A stretch of DNA of 64,000 nucleotides from Nitrosomonas communis (GCF_001007935.1 NZ_CP011451.1:1364001-1428000); one strand, 5' to 3'. Shown: positions 36,464 through 47,021, counted from the first letter of the stretch. Notes: generated from the letters alone by a model not told the origin. Program-made: numbers and translations.

Positions 36464-38554
36464 CTAAGAGACAACCTTATTTTCTTGATAATTTTTAGAA
36501 AGTGGCAAATAAATTGAGAAAGTTGTTCCTGCAGATTCTTGACTGACAACATCAAGCTGCCCTCCGAGCTCGTTAATATATTCTTTACTCTCAAAAACAC
36601 CAATGCCCATACCTGCTGTTTTAGTAGACTCAAAAGGCTTAAAAAGCTTTTTCTGAATAAATTGTTCGCTCATGCCATGCCCATTATCTTCGATTTCTAT
36701 CAGAGCAGAACTATCTTTTTTTAAGAGTCGAACCCAAACTTGACCATTCTTTGGAGTAGCTTCAATTGCATTCTGAATTAGATGGCTAATCACTCTCTCA
36801 AGACGAGAATAATCAGCCATTACCATTAAATTTGAATGAGTAATTTCAAGTGCAGGCTTGGGTATATGGAAAGATTTCCTCTCCATGATCTGTTGTAACA
36901 GTTGATCAAGAGAAAGAATTCCTAATTTTTCGGATTGATTTCCAGTGCTTAATTTTTCAAGTAACCGTTTCATTTTACTGACTGAAAAACTCACCGTTTC
37001 GATCATATCTTTCTGAAATTCAGGATTATTCTTATGTTTTTCAGCATTTGAAAGTAACAAAGACAATTGAAAAATCAGATTTTTGATATCATGCACGACA
37101 AAAGTTGACATACGATTGAAAGATTCAAATTGACGTGCGATGGAGAGTGCATTAGCAGCTTCGTATTGTGCCAAGTAGCTTGATGCCTGAGTACCCGCAA
37201 CCCTCAATAAATCCCTTACTTCCCAATTTAAACTAATAGTACTCCTAGGTTCAACCAATACGATAAATCCCAGCAATTCTCGATGCAAGATTAATGGCAC
37301 GATCAGTCGAGCTCTTGGAATATCAGATAGCCAATTTGGCAACACCAAGGATGAATATTTCCTTGGGTCGGAGCAAAACTCCTGTAAATCAATCACCCAC
37401 GCCTTTTCTTCTAAGAACTTACAAAATTCATTGTCAGCTTCAATAGTTTTATTTTTTAGAAAAATGTTCCAACAACCAATCAATTGATATCTTCCATTTT
37501 CCTGTCTAAACCATAACCCGCCTGCAGGACTTTCCACAAGTTGTGCAAGCGCTTTGATTGCACGCGCTGTTAGCTCCAGCTCACCTTCTGAAAGAGTTCG
37601 TGTAAAACGCAACCATTCTTCACGGTAATCATAGTTAGAACTATAAAAATGCTTACTAATAAATACTTTAAGCCAAGCACGCGTGACATCAGAAAATAGT
37701 AAAATGATAAGAAGTAGAACAGCACCAAATAAAAAAGTTAGCTGTAAAATTCCTCCCCAAGCCCCACCGGAAAGCCTTAGGTAGTAACCAACAGCCGCCA
37801 TCACAAGCAAATATATGACTGCACTGAGTAAGGCAGACGTATAGAACAAAATATGCCGTGAGATACAAATTCCTATAAACCACTTTGGATTACGGGCAAC
37901 TGCGAGCGCGATCAAAGGAACAGTCAAAGCATCTACCCACCCTCGAGCAATCCATATGTCACTATTTACTTTTCTGAACAAAAGTGCATCACTAAATAAG
38001 TAAAAGTCATATACAAAAATACCTCCTATCCCCAGGCAGATAAGTTTTATTCTCCAGCGTTGTTCAGATGACATGTTTCTGTAATATTGCTCAACGAGAA
38101 CCATGCCAATTACGGCCATTATCACACCTGTAAAAAAGGTGCTATAAGAAGCAGGTTGACCATGCGAGGTAAATTCGCCGTCATAATTTCCATTAAAAAA
38201 AATAGCCAGTATGAAAAAAATAAGATAAAGCACTGCTATGGCGGCTACCGCAGGCCTTATTTTCAGAGGAATAGAATTTTCTTTCCTTTGCTGAAAAGGA
38301 TTCAGTAACGCTATTAAAAATATAGACCAACCTGCATTGCGCAAAATTTCAAGAATTTCTATGAGAAAAGTTAGTGAAAAACCCCAGTATGATTGGCTTG
38401 CGATAGCAACCGCCCAAAAAGCAGAAACTATACAAACAATTGCCAGCAGTGATCCATATAAGCGTCCACGCCAATTCGTCAGCAAAAGGACAAATAAGAA
38501 CAAATAAGCTACTGCTGCTGTAACATAGCTAGCCGCGGTGATTGTTGCCCACAT
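36464..38554 (-). CDS. prsK: XrtA/PEP-CTERM system histidine kinase PrsK
   Basis: This 696-residue sensor kinase has about eight transmembrane helices in residues 1-300 (7TM-like sensor module). A GAF-like domain spans about 320-470 (ELTARAIKALAQLVESPAGGLWF). The dimerisation helix carries His in FVVHDIKNLIFQLSLLLSN (about 487), and the HATPase domain has N-box HLIQNAIEATP, DNGHGM and GMGIGVFESKEYI. The family is specific to exosortase systems and pairs with PrsR. It starts 22 bp after the sugar-transferase stop, so the two are probably co-transcribed. The ATG at 38554 gives a hydrophobic N-terminus as expected. Confidence 0.92.
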   Translation of the reverse strand: MWATITAASYVTAAVAYLFLFVLLLTNWRGRLYGSLLAIVCIVSAFWAVAIASQSYWGFSLTFLIEILEILRNAGWSIFLIALLNPFQQRKENSIPLKIRPAVAAIAVLYLIFFILAIFFNGNYDGEFTSHGQPASYSTFFTGVIMAVIGMVLVEQYYRNMSSEQRWRIKLICLGIGGIFVYDFYLFSDALLFRKVNSDIWIARGWVDALTVPLIALAVARNPKWFIGICISRHILFYTSALLSAVIYLLVMAAVGYYLRLSGGAWGGILQLTFLFGAVLLLIILLFSDVTRAWLKVFISKHFYSSNYDYREEWLRFTRTLSEGELELTARAIKALAQLVESPAGGLWFRQENGRYQLIGCWNIFLKNKTIEADNEFCKFLEEKAWVIDLQEFCSDPRKYSSLVLPNWLSDIPRARLIVPLILHRELLGFIVLVEPRSTISLNWEVRDLLRVAGTQASSYLAQYEAANALSIARQFESFNRMSTFVVHDIKNLIFQLSLLLSNAEKHKNNPEFQKDMIETVSFSVSKMKRLLEKLSTGNQSEKLGILSLDQLLQQIMERKSFHIPKPALEITHSNLMVMADYSRLERVISHLIQNAIEATPKNGQVWVRLLKKDSSALIEIEDNGHGMSEQFIQKKLFKPFESTKTAGMGIGVFESKEYINELGGQLDVVSQESAGTTFSIYLPLSKNYQENKVVS

Positions 38555-38575
38555 ATTAGAAGTAGTATTTGACTA

Positions 38576-39976
38576 TCATCTATTACTTTTACCCAAAAGA
38601 ACCACACCTACAGTCTCTATAAGTATGATGAGATCAAGAAATAAGCTCTGATTTTTTATGTAGTAGAGATCATATTGCAGCTTTTCGATTGCGTCTTCTA
38701 CCGAAAAGGCATAGGGATAATGTACTTGCGCCCATCCGGTTATCCCAGGCTTAATACTATGTCTAACATTGTAGTAAGGCACCTTCTCAATAAGCATATC
38801 AACGAAATAAGGCCATTCAGGGCGAGGCCCCACCAAACTCATTTCTCCTTTAAGCACATTCATAATCTGAGGAAGTTCATCTATCCTTAATCTCCGAATA
38901 ATCTGCCCAATTTTGGTAACATGAGGATCATCTATTGCTGTCCATTGCGTTTGCTCACTTCTTTCCGCATCATTCCGCATACTACGAAATTTAATTATCA
39001 GGAAATTCCTCCCCCCTTTTCCCACTCTTTCCTGTCGATAGAAAACAGGTCTACCATCTTCTATTAAAATGAAAATCATCGTTAATAATATGACGGGTAG
39101 TGTCACAAACAAAAGTAATAGACTTGCAAGCAAATCAAAAATACGCTTAATCATGGTTCTAGAAAAACTTTGATCAAAACCACCACCAAATACTAACCAA
39201 CTTGGATAAAGTGAATCCATACGAATTTGACCGCACTCACGTTCAAATAGATTGGCGATATCTGTCACCTTAATACCATGCATCTTACATTCCAATAACT
39301 CCTGAATAGGAAATCCTCCCCCTCTCCGTTCCTGTGTTGCAATGATTATCTCGTTAGCATCATACTGATTAACCAGATAGGGTAAAGAACTATGTGCTGG
39401 TAATACTACCGAGACAGGCACGTGCCGATCTTCGCCAAAAAATGGAATAAAACCCACGATATCTAGATTACGTAAAGTTGAGCTATTTTCTGTTAAACTC
39501 AAAAGCTCTCCTGCCATACTTCCTGTTCCAAGCACTATCGCGCGCGTCCGAAGAACTTCCAGATTATTAGGCCATCGAAAAAAAATCATGCGTGTTATAA
39601 GAATTAATAATAACGCGAGTAATATCACTATCGTTAATAGCCCACGACCTAGGTATAATTTCGGAAACAGATAAAAAATCAGGGCCATGATTGCAAAACC
39701 CATGGCTAATGATGGCATCAAGCGCAATAATGTAGATTCAATATCCAGCTTTGAATCTTGCTGGTACATACCCATCATGGCCATACATGTAATCATTACA
39801 AAAATAAAAACGATGGCGCCTGGTAACTGAGAAAGGAGCAAATCAATAAAGGAAATTTTAAAATAATGAAAATGAATACTACTACCTAGAAAAAAGACAG
39901 TCATTAGCAGACAAACTTCTATACTAATAAGCAATATCGTGAATTTAGAAATATAATGATTATAAATACGAATCAA
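38576..39976 (-). CDS. XrtA/PEP-CTERM system sugar transferase (TIGR03013 type)
   Basis: This 466-residue polyprenyl-phosphate hexose-1-phosphate transferase starts EPS repeat-unit assembly at the inner membrane. Its layout is N-terminal membrane helices (about 10-145), a CoA-binding-like cytoplasmic domain, a further helix at about 280-305 and the bacterial sugar transferase domain with PVFYRQERVGKGG, FLIIKFRSM, LRRLRIDELPQIMNVLKGEMSLVGPRPE and KPGITGWAQVHYP. The start is TTG at 39976 with AGGAAGG a few bases before it; no nearby ATG fits. It is the first gene of the prsK/prsR unit, so the promoter should lie in the gap after it. Confidence 0.92.
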   Translation of the reverse strand: MIRIYNHYISKFTILLISIEVCLLMTVFFLGSSIHFHYFKISFIDLLLSQLPGAIVFIFVMITCMAMMGMYQQDSKLDIESTLLRLMPSLAMGFAIMALIFYLFPKLYLGRGLLTIVILLALLLILITRMIFFRWPNNLEVLRTRAIVLGTGSMAGELLSLTENSSTLRNLDIVGFIPFFGEDRHVPVSVVLPAHSSLPYLVNQYDANEIIIATQERRGGGFPIQELLECKMHGIKVTDIANLFERECGQIRMDSLYPSWLVFGGGFDQSFSRTMIKRIFDLLASLLLLFVTLPVILLTMIFILIEDGRPVFYRQERVGKGGRNFLIIKFRSMRNDAERSEQTQWTAIDDPHVTKIGQIIRRLRIDELPQIMNVLKGEMSLVGPRPEWPYFVDMLIEKVPYYNVRHSIKPGITGWAQVHYPYAFSVEDAIEKLQYDLYYIKNQSLFLDLIILIETVGVVLLGKSNR

Positions 39977-40787
39977 AACACCCTTCCTAATTAAAATAGT
40001 GTAAGTAAAATAAGCTCAATATGCTTTCCTCTTTCTGATTACTCAATACCACTCTAAATAAAAAATAATCAATGACTTCCCCATTGGGTCTATTATTTGC
40101 ATCCTTATTTTCTAATGTTTAATTGCCTCATTTGCGGAAATTCAGGCAGCATAATCGATTATTTGGATAAGATTTATACTTTTCAAAGTATTAAGTATAT
40201 AGCTGCTACAATTTGCATAATTTTCAATCAATGAATAATTCCTTATCCTGTCCATTAATTCAGGACAACAGGGGCATTGATAACGATACACTGGCCATCA
40301 TTAAAACAAAATCAGATGCAAAAAATTAACAAACTGGCACATATTTATAAGATGGGGATATGTCAACATTACCATTCCTAAGAATATATAACGATTAAAA
40401 ATAAGAAAATCTTAAAAGATCTCCCATCTTCTAAGATTGAGATTGAAATTAATGTCTATTTATGCATCCGAAGCGAGATCATTAACATACAAAAGCTACC
40501 AATCTTTCTAAAGCATCACAGGGTCGCATACGGGGCCGTAGAAATTGCTAATAATGATAAAGAAAACGAAGATATTTTTTGTGGATTTTTGTAGATGAGA
40601 ATAAATTGGTTTTGGAGTAGAACGATGATTTCCACCGAGTTAAACTGATACTCTTCTACTGAGCAGCCTAACCCTTCTTTGATCTATTTGATTAAAACAC
40701 AATACAATTATAATGATCAATGCGCTACGGCATAGAGTCTAGTGTTATATATTTTGATTTTGCAAAAAATTTTCCCTTCGCAAGCAA
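39977..40787. other. Long divergent intergenic region
   Basis: About 810 bp lie between the divergent XrtA sugar transferase and the repeat before dapF. It is AT-rich, with no protein, tRNA or IS remnant that I can recognise. It must hold the XrtA operon promoter. TGGCAC at about 40337 lacks a downstream GC at sigma-54 spacing. Confidence 0.45.
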
Positions 40788-40888
40788 TTCCATTTCTAAA
40801 TCAAGAATGACGCGAAGGCGAGCCACAGCCAGTATCAATGATACGGCAAGGTGAAGCTGACAAAGTCAGTTTTGATTTAGAAATGAAA
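40788..40888 (+). repeat. MITE-like palindromic repeat, copy 4 (forward)
   Basis: This 101-bp element has an intact left terminus TTCCATTTCTAAATC and interior GACGCGAAGGCGAGCC...GGCAAGGTGAAGC. It is followed by TAA; the left flank is CAA, so one flank has mutated. It lies upstream of dapF. Confidence 0.9.
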
Positions 40889-40990
40889 TAATGACACATC
40901 AACTCAATTTCCGTACCAGCCTATCGATCCAGACGAGGCAAGATTAAATTCGCCAGATTATTAAAATCACGACTAATAAATAAAAATTGT

Positions 40991-41845
40991 ATGAAAATAA
41001 AATTTACCAAAATGCATGGGTTAGGTAATGATTTCGTGGTCATTGATGGTATTAATCAAGCCATTTCACTTACTCCTGAGAATATTCGCTGGCTAGCCGA
41101 CCGCCATTTTGGAGTCGGCTGTGATCAGGTGTTATTAGTTGAAAAAGCAACGAACAATGCGGATTTCCGCTACCGGATTTTTAATGCTGATGGCGGTGAA
41201 GTAGAGCAATGTGGGAATGGTGCACGCTGTTTTGTACGTTTTGTGTATGACCATAGTTTAACCAAAAAGAAAGAAATTCGTGTTGAAACAGCAAGCGGCT
41301 TAATCTTTCCCAGATTGGAAAGTGATGGCGAGGTGACGGTCAATATGGGTATTCCCACATTTGAACCGGCAGATATTCCCTTTTTAGCTGAAAAACATGA
41401 TTTGACCTATACACTCGATATTAATAATAAACAAATAGAGATTAGTGTGGTTTCTATAGGCAATCCTCATGCCGTTCAGATTGTATCCGATATCGAAGAT
41501 GCTGCAGTATCCACAGAGGGTAGACTGATAGAATCACATCCCCGTTTTCCTCAACGTGTTAATGCAGGTTTCATGCAAATTATCGATCCTCATCATATTA
41601 AATTGCGCGTTTATGAGCGCGGAGCGGGCGAAACATTGGCCTGCGGCACAGGTGCCTGTGCCGCAGTGATCACGGGTATAGCACGTGGTCTACTGGCATC
41701 TAAAGTCAAAGTCAGTACTCACGGTGGTAATTTATGGGTACAGTGGGAAGGAAAAAATCAACCTGTATTTATGACGGGTCCTGCAGTCACTGTTTTTGAA
41801 GGAGTGACCGAATTATCCCCTAATGAGCATCGAAATGAGAAATGA
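40991..41845 (+). CDS. dapF: Diaminopimelate epimerase
   Basis: This PLP-independent racemase converts LL- to meso-diaminopimelate for lysine and peptidoglycan. The 284-residue product has [16 protein letters not shown] at the N-terminus. The two catalytic cysteines are Cys74 in EQCGNGARC and Cys218 in LACGTGAC. Length and motif spacing are normal. It is unlinked to other lysine genes here. A MITE-like repeat lies about 100 bp upstream and could influence transcription. Confidence 0.97.
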   Translation: MKIKFTKMHGLGNDFVVIDGINQAISLTPENIRWLADRHFGVGCDQVLLVEKATNNADFRYRIFNADGGEVEQCGNGARCFVRFVYDHSLTKKKEIRVETASGLIFPRLESDGEVTVNMGIPTFEPADIPFLAEKHDLTYTLDINNKQIEISVVSIGNPHAVQIVSDIEDAAVSTEGRLIESHPRFPQRVNAGFMQIIDPHHIKLRVYERGAGETLACGTGACAAVITGIARGLLASKVKVSTHGGNLWVQWEGKNQPVFMTGPAVTVFEGVTELSPNEHRNEK

Positions 41846-42078
41846 ATTACTAATATAAAATAATAACGTAAAATAAGTATAAGATTTTGAGTCCGCTATC
41901 AGCCGAGTTACATCTCAACTAAATAATAAAACGAAGCCCATAATTTCTCCACGGCATTCTATTATAAATAAAAAGTATCGCACGTTTAAGACTATCAATA
42001 CATCTATTGCAGCTGCATTTATCAGCATTATCTAACCTTCAGCCAATTAAAAATCAGGTAAAACAAAGAAATCAGTCT

Positions 42079-43785
42079 ATGCGTACATTACTTACCTACA
42101 TTACGGTTTTTCCGCGACGCAGCGCATTCGTACTGATTGCTCTATTATTAGCAGGAGTCGCTGAAGCGCTTAGCCTGACAGCATTGCTCCCCCTTCTTTC
42201 CGTCGCGGTGGGGGAAGCAGATGAGTCCAGTATAGGACGATTTATGGTTCAAAACCTACAACGTATCGGAATTGAACCTACTATTGATATCATCTTGATG
42301 ATTATTGTTAGTGGCATGCTCATCAAGGGAATGATCCTGCTTCTCACGAACCGGCAGGTAGGTTATACCGTCGCGCATGTCGCTACTGCCCTGCGCCTAA
42401 ATCTCATTAAAGCGTTACTTGCCAGTCGCTGGCAATATTATTTACGTCAGCCAGTTGGCGCGCTGGCCAATTCAGTTGCTACAGAAGCCTATCGCGCGGC
42501 AAATGGTTTCGAGCATAGCGTCGATGTACTTGCGTTATCCATTGTGGTCCTTGTGCACGTTATTGTTGCACTATTCATTTCCTGGCAGGCCACCATTGGC
42601 TCTCTCCTTATTGGCATCATTCTGTTTTACGCACTGCATCGGTTGGTCCGTGCAACCCGGCGGGCAGGAACAAAACAAACTCACTTACTGCGCCATTTAT
42701 TGAGCTATTTATCAGACGTGTTAAGTTCAGTGAAATCCTTAAAAGCAATGGCACGAGATAATGTGGCTGACGCCATTTTGCGTGATCAATCTTATCAATT
42801 AGAAAAAGCCACCCGCAAAGAAGTCATCAGTAGAGCTGCACTACTGGCATTACAAGAACCCATACTCGCAACACTAACAGCAAGCGGCTTATATCTCGCT
42901 TTAGTCGTTTGGAATCTTTCCCTGCCAGAAGTAATGGTGATGGTTTTTTTGTTAACCCGAATTCTTGGGGTGCTTAACAAAATACAACGCCGTTACCAGC
43001 AGCTGGCAGTTCAGGAAAGCGCTTATTGGGCGCTACGTACAGCAATTGACGAAGCTCAGGCTGCAGCTGAAAGAACCACAGGTACTTTAACACCCACTCT
43101 TCAGCAAGGTATCAGCCTTCGTCATATCGCCTTTGATTATGACCGGAAGTCTATTTTCAACGATCTCAATATTGACATACCTATTAATACCTTTACTGCA
43201 GTAATCGGTTCTTCTGGTGTGGGTAAAAGTACTTTGCTCGACTTGCTATGCGGACTTGCAGAACCTAAGTCCGGCGAAATTCTTATTGATGGGGTTGCAT
43301 TACATAATATTGAACTGCGGCAATGGCGGCAGTTAATCGGATACGTATCTCAGGATACAGTACTACTCCATGATACGATACTCAACAATATACTCGTAGG
43401 CGCCTCTGCACTTAATTCTGCTGATGCGGAACGGGCGCTACAACAGGCTGGTGCCTGGGATTTTGTCAACTCCTTCCCAGAAGGTTTACAGACGGTGGTT
43501 GGTGAACGAGGAGGTATGCTTTCTGGTGGACAACGTCAACGCATCGCGATTGCTCGAGCACTAGCTCATCAACCACTCCTGCTGCTGCTAGATGAACCAA
43601 CCAGTGCGCTTGACCCAGAAAGTGAAAAAACAATTTGCGAAACACTGCAAAGACTAGCGCAAGATTACACGATCGTCGCAGTATCACACCAACCTGCAGT
43701 CATCAATGCTGCTGATCGTGTTTTTATTCTTTCCAATGGCCAAGCAGAGCTATTAACCCATACACAAAATAAAAACACTCACTAG
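42079..43785 (+). CDS. ABC transporter, fused permease and ATPase (exporter type)
   Basis: This half-transporter of about 568 residues, with start ATG at 42079 (MRTLLTYITVFPRRSAF), works as a dimer at the inner membrane. Six transmembrane helices occupy about 15-300. The nucleotide-binding domain carries Walker A GSSGVGKST, the Q-loop, signature LSGGQRQRIAIARAL and Walker B LLLLLDEPTSALD. It resembles MsbA/HlyB-type exporters of lipids or peptides, but has no peptidase domain. The substrate is unknown. An in-frame TTG at 42007 would add 24 polar residues and is less likely. It is not obviously in an operon with dapF (more than 200 bp apart). Confidence 0.88.
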   Translation: MRTLLTYITVFPRRSAFVLIALLLAGVAEALSLTALLPLLSVAVGEADESSIGRFMVQNLQRIGIEPTIDIILMIIVSGMLIKGMILLLTNRQVGYTVAHVATALRLNLIKALLASRWQYYLRQPVGALANSVATEAYRAANGFEHSVDVLALSIVVLVHVIVALFISWQATIGSLLIGIILFYALHRLVRATRRAGTKQTHLLRHLLSYLSDVLSSVKSLKAMARDNVADAILRDQSYQLEKATRKEVISRAALLALQEPILATLTASGLYLALVVWNLSLPEVMVMVFLLTRILGVLNKIQRRYQQLAVQESAYWALRTAIDEAQAAAERTTGTLTPTLQQGISLRHIAFDYDRKSIFNDLNIDIPINTFTAVIGSSGVGKSTLLDLLCGLAEPKSGEILIDGVALHNIELRQWRQLIGYVSQDTVLLHDTILNNILVGASALNSADAERALQQAGAWDFVNSFPEGLQTVVGERGGMLSGGQRQRIAIARALAHQPLLLLLDEPTSALDPESEKTICETLQRLAQDYTIVAVSHQPAVINAADRVFILSNGQAELLTHTQNKNTH

Positions 43786-43838
43786 CGTGGAACGATTAAA
43801 TCAGCAAAGTTGGCGCACTGCGATTATCTGCAAGACTG

Positions 43839-43864
43839 TATTTCTAATTGATTTGAAAATGAAA
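43839..43864. repeat. Short remnant resembling MITE termini
   Basis: A left-terminus-like TATTTCTAA joins directly to right-terminus-like TTGATTTGAAAATGAAA, followed by TTA at 43865-43867. This is probably an extreme deletion derivative of the 101-bp repeat. The TTA is the stop codon of the convergent cca gene. The call rests on short matches. Confidence 0.4.
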
Positions 43865-45097
43865 TTAACTAAAACAGTTTGTTATCTCGGCAATGCGTGC
43901 CTCACGCACCCTGGCATTGATTAACTTAGGCAAATCAGTCGGATCCACATCGCTTCGCTTGAGTTCAGCAGCAATGGTGCCTGCATCAACATTTCTAGCA
44001 GCGGTAAATGCTTTAATTAATCGTTCAAATTGTGGATAGGGCTTACCAGCATAGCCTGGGCGACCGTGAAAATCACAAGCGCAGGCCTCGAGAAATGCTT
44101 GAAAACGATTGGGTTTACGGTACGCATCCGTTACCTGCAACATATCGGCAATCGTTGCAGAACGTAGCTCCTCAGCGCGATGCACATCCCCATGGAAGCG
44201 AGCCACCAGTAGTGCCAAATCTCGTTCTTCCTTTGGAATTTTAATACGTTCACTCAGATCTTTCACTAATGCTACGCTGCGCATTTCGTGTCCGATGTGT
44301 CGTGGCCACTCATCCGGAGGGGTTGTTCCCTTGCCAAGATCGTGAGTAAGCGTAGCAAAACGAACAGTTAATGAATACTGGCGTGATGCTGCATAATCAA
44401 TCGCCATCATGACATGCACACCGGTGTCAACCTCTGGATGAGACTGTGCTGGCTGCGGAACACCGAATAACGCATCAACCTCAGGAATAATGCGCGATAG
44501 CGCACTGCATTCGCGCAGAGCATAAAACATGCGAGAAGGATGACGCTCCATCAATCCACGCGCAATTTCCTGCCATACCCGCTCTGGTACCAGTGCTTCA
44601 GTTTCTCCGTTATGCACCATCTCTCTCATTAAATCCAGTGTCTCAGGAGCAATATGAAAACCAAAGCGTGCAGTAAAACGGGCAACACGCAGTACCCGGA
44701 CCGGATCTTCCACAAAAGCTGGACTGATATGACGCAGCACACCTGCTTCAAGATCAGCAATGCCATTAAATGGATCGATAATATTATCATTTTGATCCTT
44801 AGCAATGGCATTAATCGTCAGATCACGCCGGGCTAAATCTTCCTGTAATGTCACCTCTGGAGAGGCAAAGACTTCGAATCCCTTATAGCCACGCGAAACC
44901 TTTCGTTCAGTACGTGCTAATGCATACTGCTCTTGAGTTTGAGGGTGAAGAAAAACTGGAAAATCCTTACCAACAGGGCGAAAGCCAAGCTGCACCATTT
45001 CTTCCGGATGAGAACCCACAACAACATAATCATGATCTTTTACCGGCAGTCCCAGTAATTCATCACGTACTGCCCCCCCTACTCGATAAATTTTCAT
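43865..45097 (-). CDS. cca: Multifunctional CCA tRNA nucleotidyltransferase
   Basis: This enzyme adds or repairs the 3'-terminal CCA of tRNAs. The 410-residue protein starts MKIYRVGGAVRDELLG with the GGAVRD signature and the metal-binding DHDYVVVG. The RRDLTINAIA motif follows, and a C-terminal HD domain (THDLGKG) is typical of the longer bacterial form with phosphohydrolase activity. It lies 10 bp after the lytic transglycosylase gene on the same strand. The stop codon coincides with a TTA next to a short MITE remnant. Confidence 0.96.
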   Translation of the reverse strand: MKIYRVGGAVRDELLGLPVKDHDYVVVGSHPEEMVQLGFRPVGKDFPVFLHPQTQEQYALARTERKVSRGYKGFEVFASPEVTLQEDLARRDLTINAIAKDQNDNIIDPFNGIADLEAGVLRHISPAFVEDPVRVLRVARFTARFGFHIAPETLDLMREMVHNGETEALVPERVWQEIARGLMERHPSRMFYALRECSALSRIIPEVDALFGVPQPAQSHPEVDTGVHVMMAIDYAASRQYSLTVRFATLTHDLGKGTTPPDEWPRHIGHEMRSVALVKDLSERIKIPKEERDLALLVARFHGDVHRAEELRSATIADMLQVTDAYRKPNRFQAFLEACACDFHGRPGYAGKPYPQFERLIKAFTAARNVDAGTIAAELKRSDVDPTDLPKLINARVREARIAEITNCFS

Positions 45098-45107
45098 GAA
45101 AAGACCA

Positions 45108-47021
45108 TTATTGCTTAGGGGAAACAGTTCCCAAGCGTTGTGTTAATGTGAATATAGGTTGGTGACCAAAGTTACTTGCATAATACATTGAATTATTTAA
45201 GACTACTTTGACATAATCACGCGTTTCGTTGAAAGGAATCGTCTCAGCATAAATTGCTCCTTCCAATGGCCTTATGTTATCTCTCCACTGCTTAGCCCGA
45301 CTTGGTCCAGCGTTATAAGCAGCCGCAGCCAATAATGGCTGATTATCAAATATAGTCAATACATGCTTCAAATAATAAGTTCCTAATCGAAGATTGGTAT
45401 TGATATCAGTAACAAGATGATGATGAAAATTCTGCATACCTAATTTTTCTGCAACCCATTTTGCAGTGGCCGGCATTAACTGCATTAAACCCATAGCGCC
45501 AGCGGTCGATTTAACATCAGAAAGAAAGCGACTTTCCTGGCGAATAAGGCCGTATACAAATGCTTCATCAAGCTCCTGATAACGCAATACTTCTCTCATC
45601 TGCTCACGGTAGGGTGCAAGGTAACGCAAATTGAAGTTATGCTGTGATACAGTCTTGATAGCTGTATTGATCGCACGATCATATAATCCATAGCGATAGG
45701 CCACCTCTGCAGCAGCTAACAATTGCGCATCATTAAAATTACGGATTGTCCAGGCCCACTCACGATGTGCTTCTATGAGCAGATTGAGCTGGTATAGCGC
45801 AAGTGCACGCTGAATTCCGGGCACCCGCTGCATATCGCTGATTTCTTGCATGCTGGGTTGATAATTAGTAGCTGGTTCACTAAGCATAACCCCCAACTCT
45901 TCTTTTGCGATTTGCCCATAATAGCTGTGCTCCTGGCTAAGCGGCGCAAGAATCTCATTAGCCGCGACGAGTTCGCCTTTAGTTTTTAACGCTCGCGCCT
46001 TCCAGTAACGCCATACATCAGTTTGCTGCATAGCAGAGGGCATGCTCTCTATGCATTGCATCACGAGATCCCACCTCCCCTCTCGCAGTGCAACCCGAGC
46101 TTTCCAGGCAAGCTTAGCCTCTGTAAGGGGATAGGCCTGCTTGCTGTTTGCAGCATCCAAAAACCAACCTAGGGTCCGGGGATCTTGCCTAATGGCTGCT
46201 CGGTATGCCAGAGCACTCATAAAGTAGGATTGATCGGATTCTGGAAATTGCTTGTGTATTTTGTACCAACGCGCATAAGCCTGATTCGTCCCGCTACGCA
46301 GTAGCTGGGAGAGGGCAAATAACGCAATTTCACGATCAGCCCGGGATCTAAAGTCATGCTGATATTTCTCCAGATAACGTTGCGGATCTTTAGCCGCTTC
46401 CTTGAGTTTCTGCTCATTAAGGGCCTGGTTATCTGGTAAATAGCGGCTAACATGCCTCGCTACCCCCGTATTCCCTGCTTCAAGCGCTAGCCTGATCCGA
46501 GACCAAATATCTGCTGATGATATTTGTCCTGAAGCAATCAACAGATTGAATACGGGAGTACAGCTATTAGGCAGATCACGCTCAGTCAACCAAAGTAATC
46601 GGGCTTCACCCGCTACCTCTCTATCTCTCACAGTTAGACGCTGCTGCAGAGAATAGCAGATGAGCTCCTCATCTTTATTACTCAACTTTGGATATTCTTC
46701 TGCAAATAATGCCCATTGTTGCTTTTTTCCAAGAATTCTTAACCAGTCTCCACGTAATCTATCTGCAACGAGGCTATCCTGATGACGGGCAAGAAAAGCC
46801 CTAATGGTGTTTATATCCGTTGTTCCCAGATATAACCGTAATTGATAATATTCTACATACGGTGCAAGCACATAATTTTGCAAGTTTCTTGCGTAAAATG
46901 CTACACGGACAGCATCTCCCGTCTTAAAAGCCTCTCGTATCGCCAAAAAATCTTCTTCTTGGCCAGCTACAAGCGAATTCATGTAACAGATCAGAAATAA
47001 ATTGAATAAAAATTTTCTCAT
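45108..47021 (-). CDS. slt: Soluble lytic murein transglycosylase (Slt70-like)
   Basis: This periplasmic enzyme cleaves peptidoglycan glycan strands to 1,6-anhydro products. From the ATG at 47021 the protein is 637 residues with a signal peptide (MRKFLFNLFLICYMNSLVAG). A long alpha-helical superhelix (about 25-450) follows, then a C-terminal SLT domain with YGLIRQESRF (catalytic Glu, about 495), AGAMGLMQLMPATA and AAYNAGPSR. A GTG at 47078 opens a longer frame, but it would mask the signal peptide, so I prefer 47021. It is followed directly by cca. Confidence 0.92.
   Translation of the reverse strand: MRKFLFNLFLICYMNSLVAGQEEDFLAIREAFKTGDAVRVAFYARNLQNYVLAPYVEYYQLRLYLGTTDINTIRAFLARHQDSLVADRLRGDWLRILGKKQQWALFAEEYPKLSNKDEELICYSLQQRLTVRDREVAGEARLLWLTERDLPNSCTPVFNLLIASGQISSADIWSRIRLALEAGNTGVARHVSRYLPDNQALNEQKLKEAAKDPQRYLEKYQHDFRSRADREIALFALSQLLRSGTNQAYARWYKIHKQFPESDQSYFMSALAYRAAIRQDPRTLGWFLDAANSKQAYPLTEAKLAWKARVALREGRWDLVMQCIESMPSAMQQTDVWRYWKARALKTKGELVAANEILAPLSQEHSYYGQIAKEELGVMLSEPATNYQPSMQEISDMQRVPGIQRALALYQLNLLIEAHREWAWTIRNFNDAQLLAAAEVAYRYGLYDRAINTAIKTVSQHNFNLRYLAPYREQMREVLRYQELDEAFVYGLIRQESRFLSDVKSTAGAMGLMQLMPATAKWVAEKLGMQNFHHHLVTDINTNLRLGTYYLKHVLTIFDNQPLLAAAAYNAGPSRAKQWRDNIRPLEGAIYAETIPFNETRDYVKVVLNNSMYYASNFGHQPIFTLTQRLGTVSPKQ

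Noticed and set aside
40335-40355. Possible sigma-54 promoter (TGGCAC) upstream region of the XrtA sugar transferase
   Set aside because: The downstream GC element is missing at the required 10-bp spacing and the site points away from the XrtA operon.
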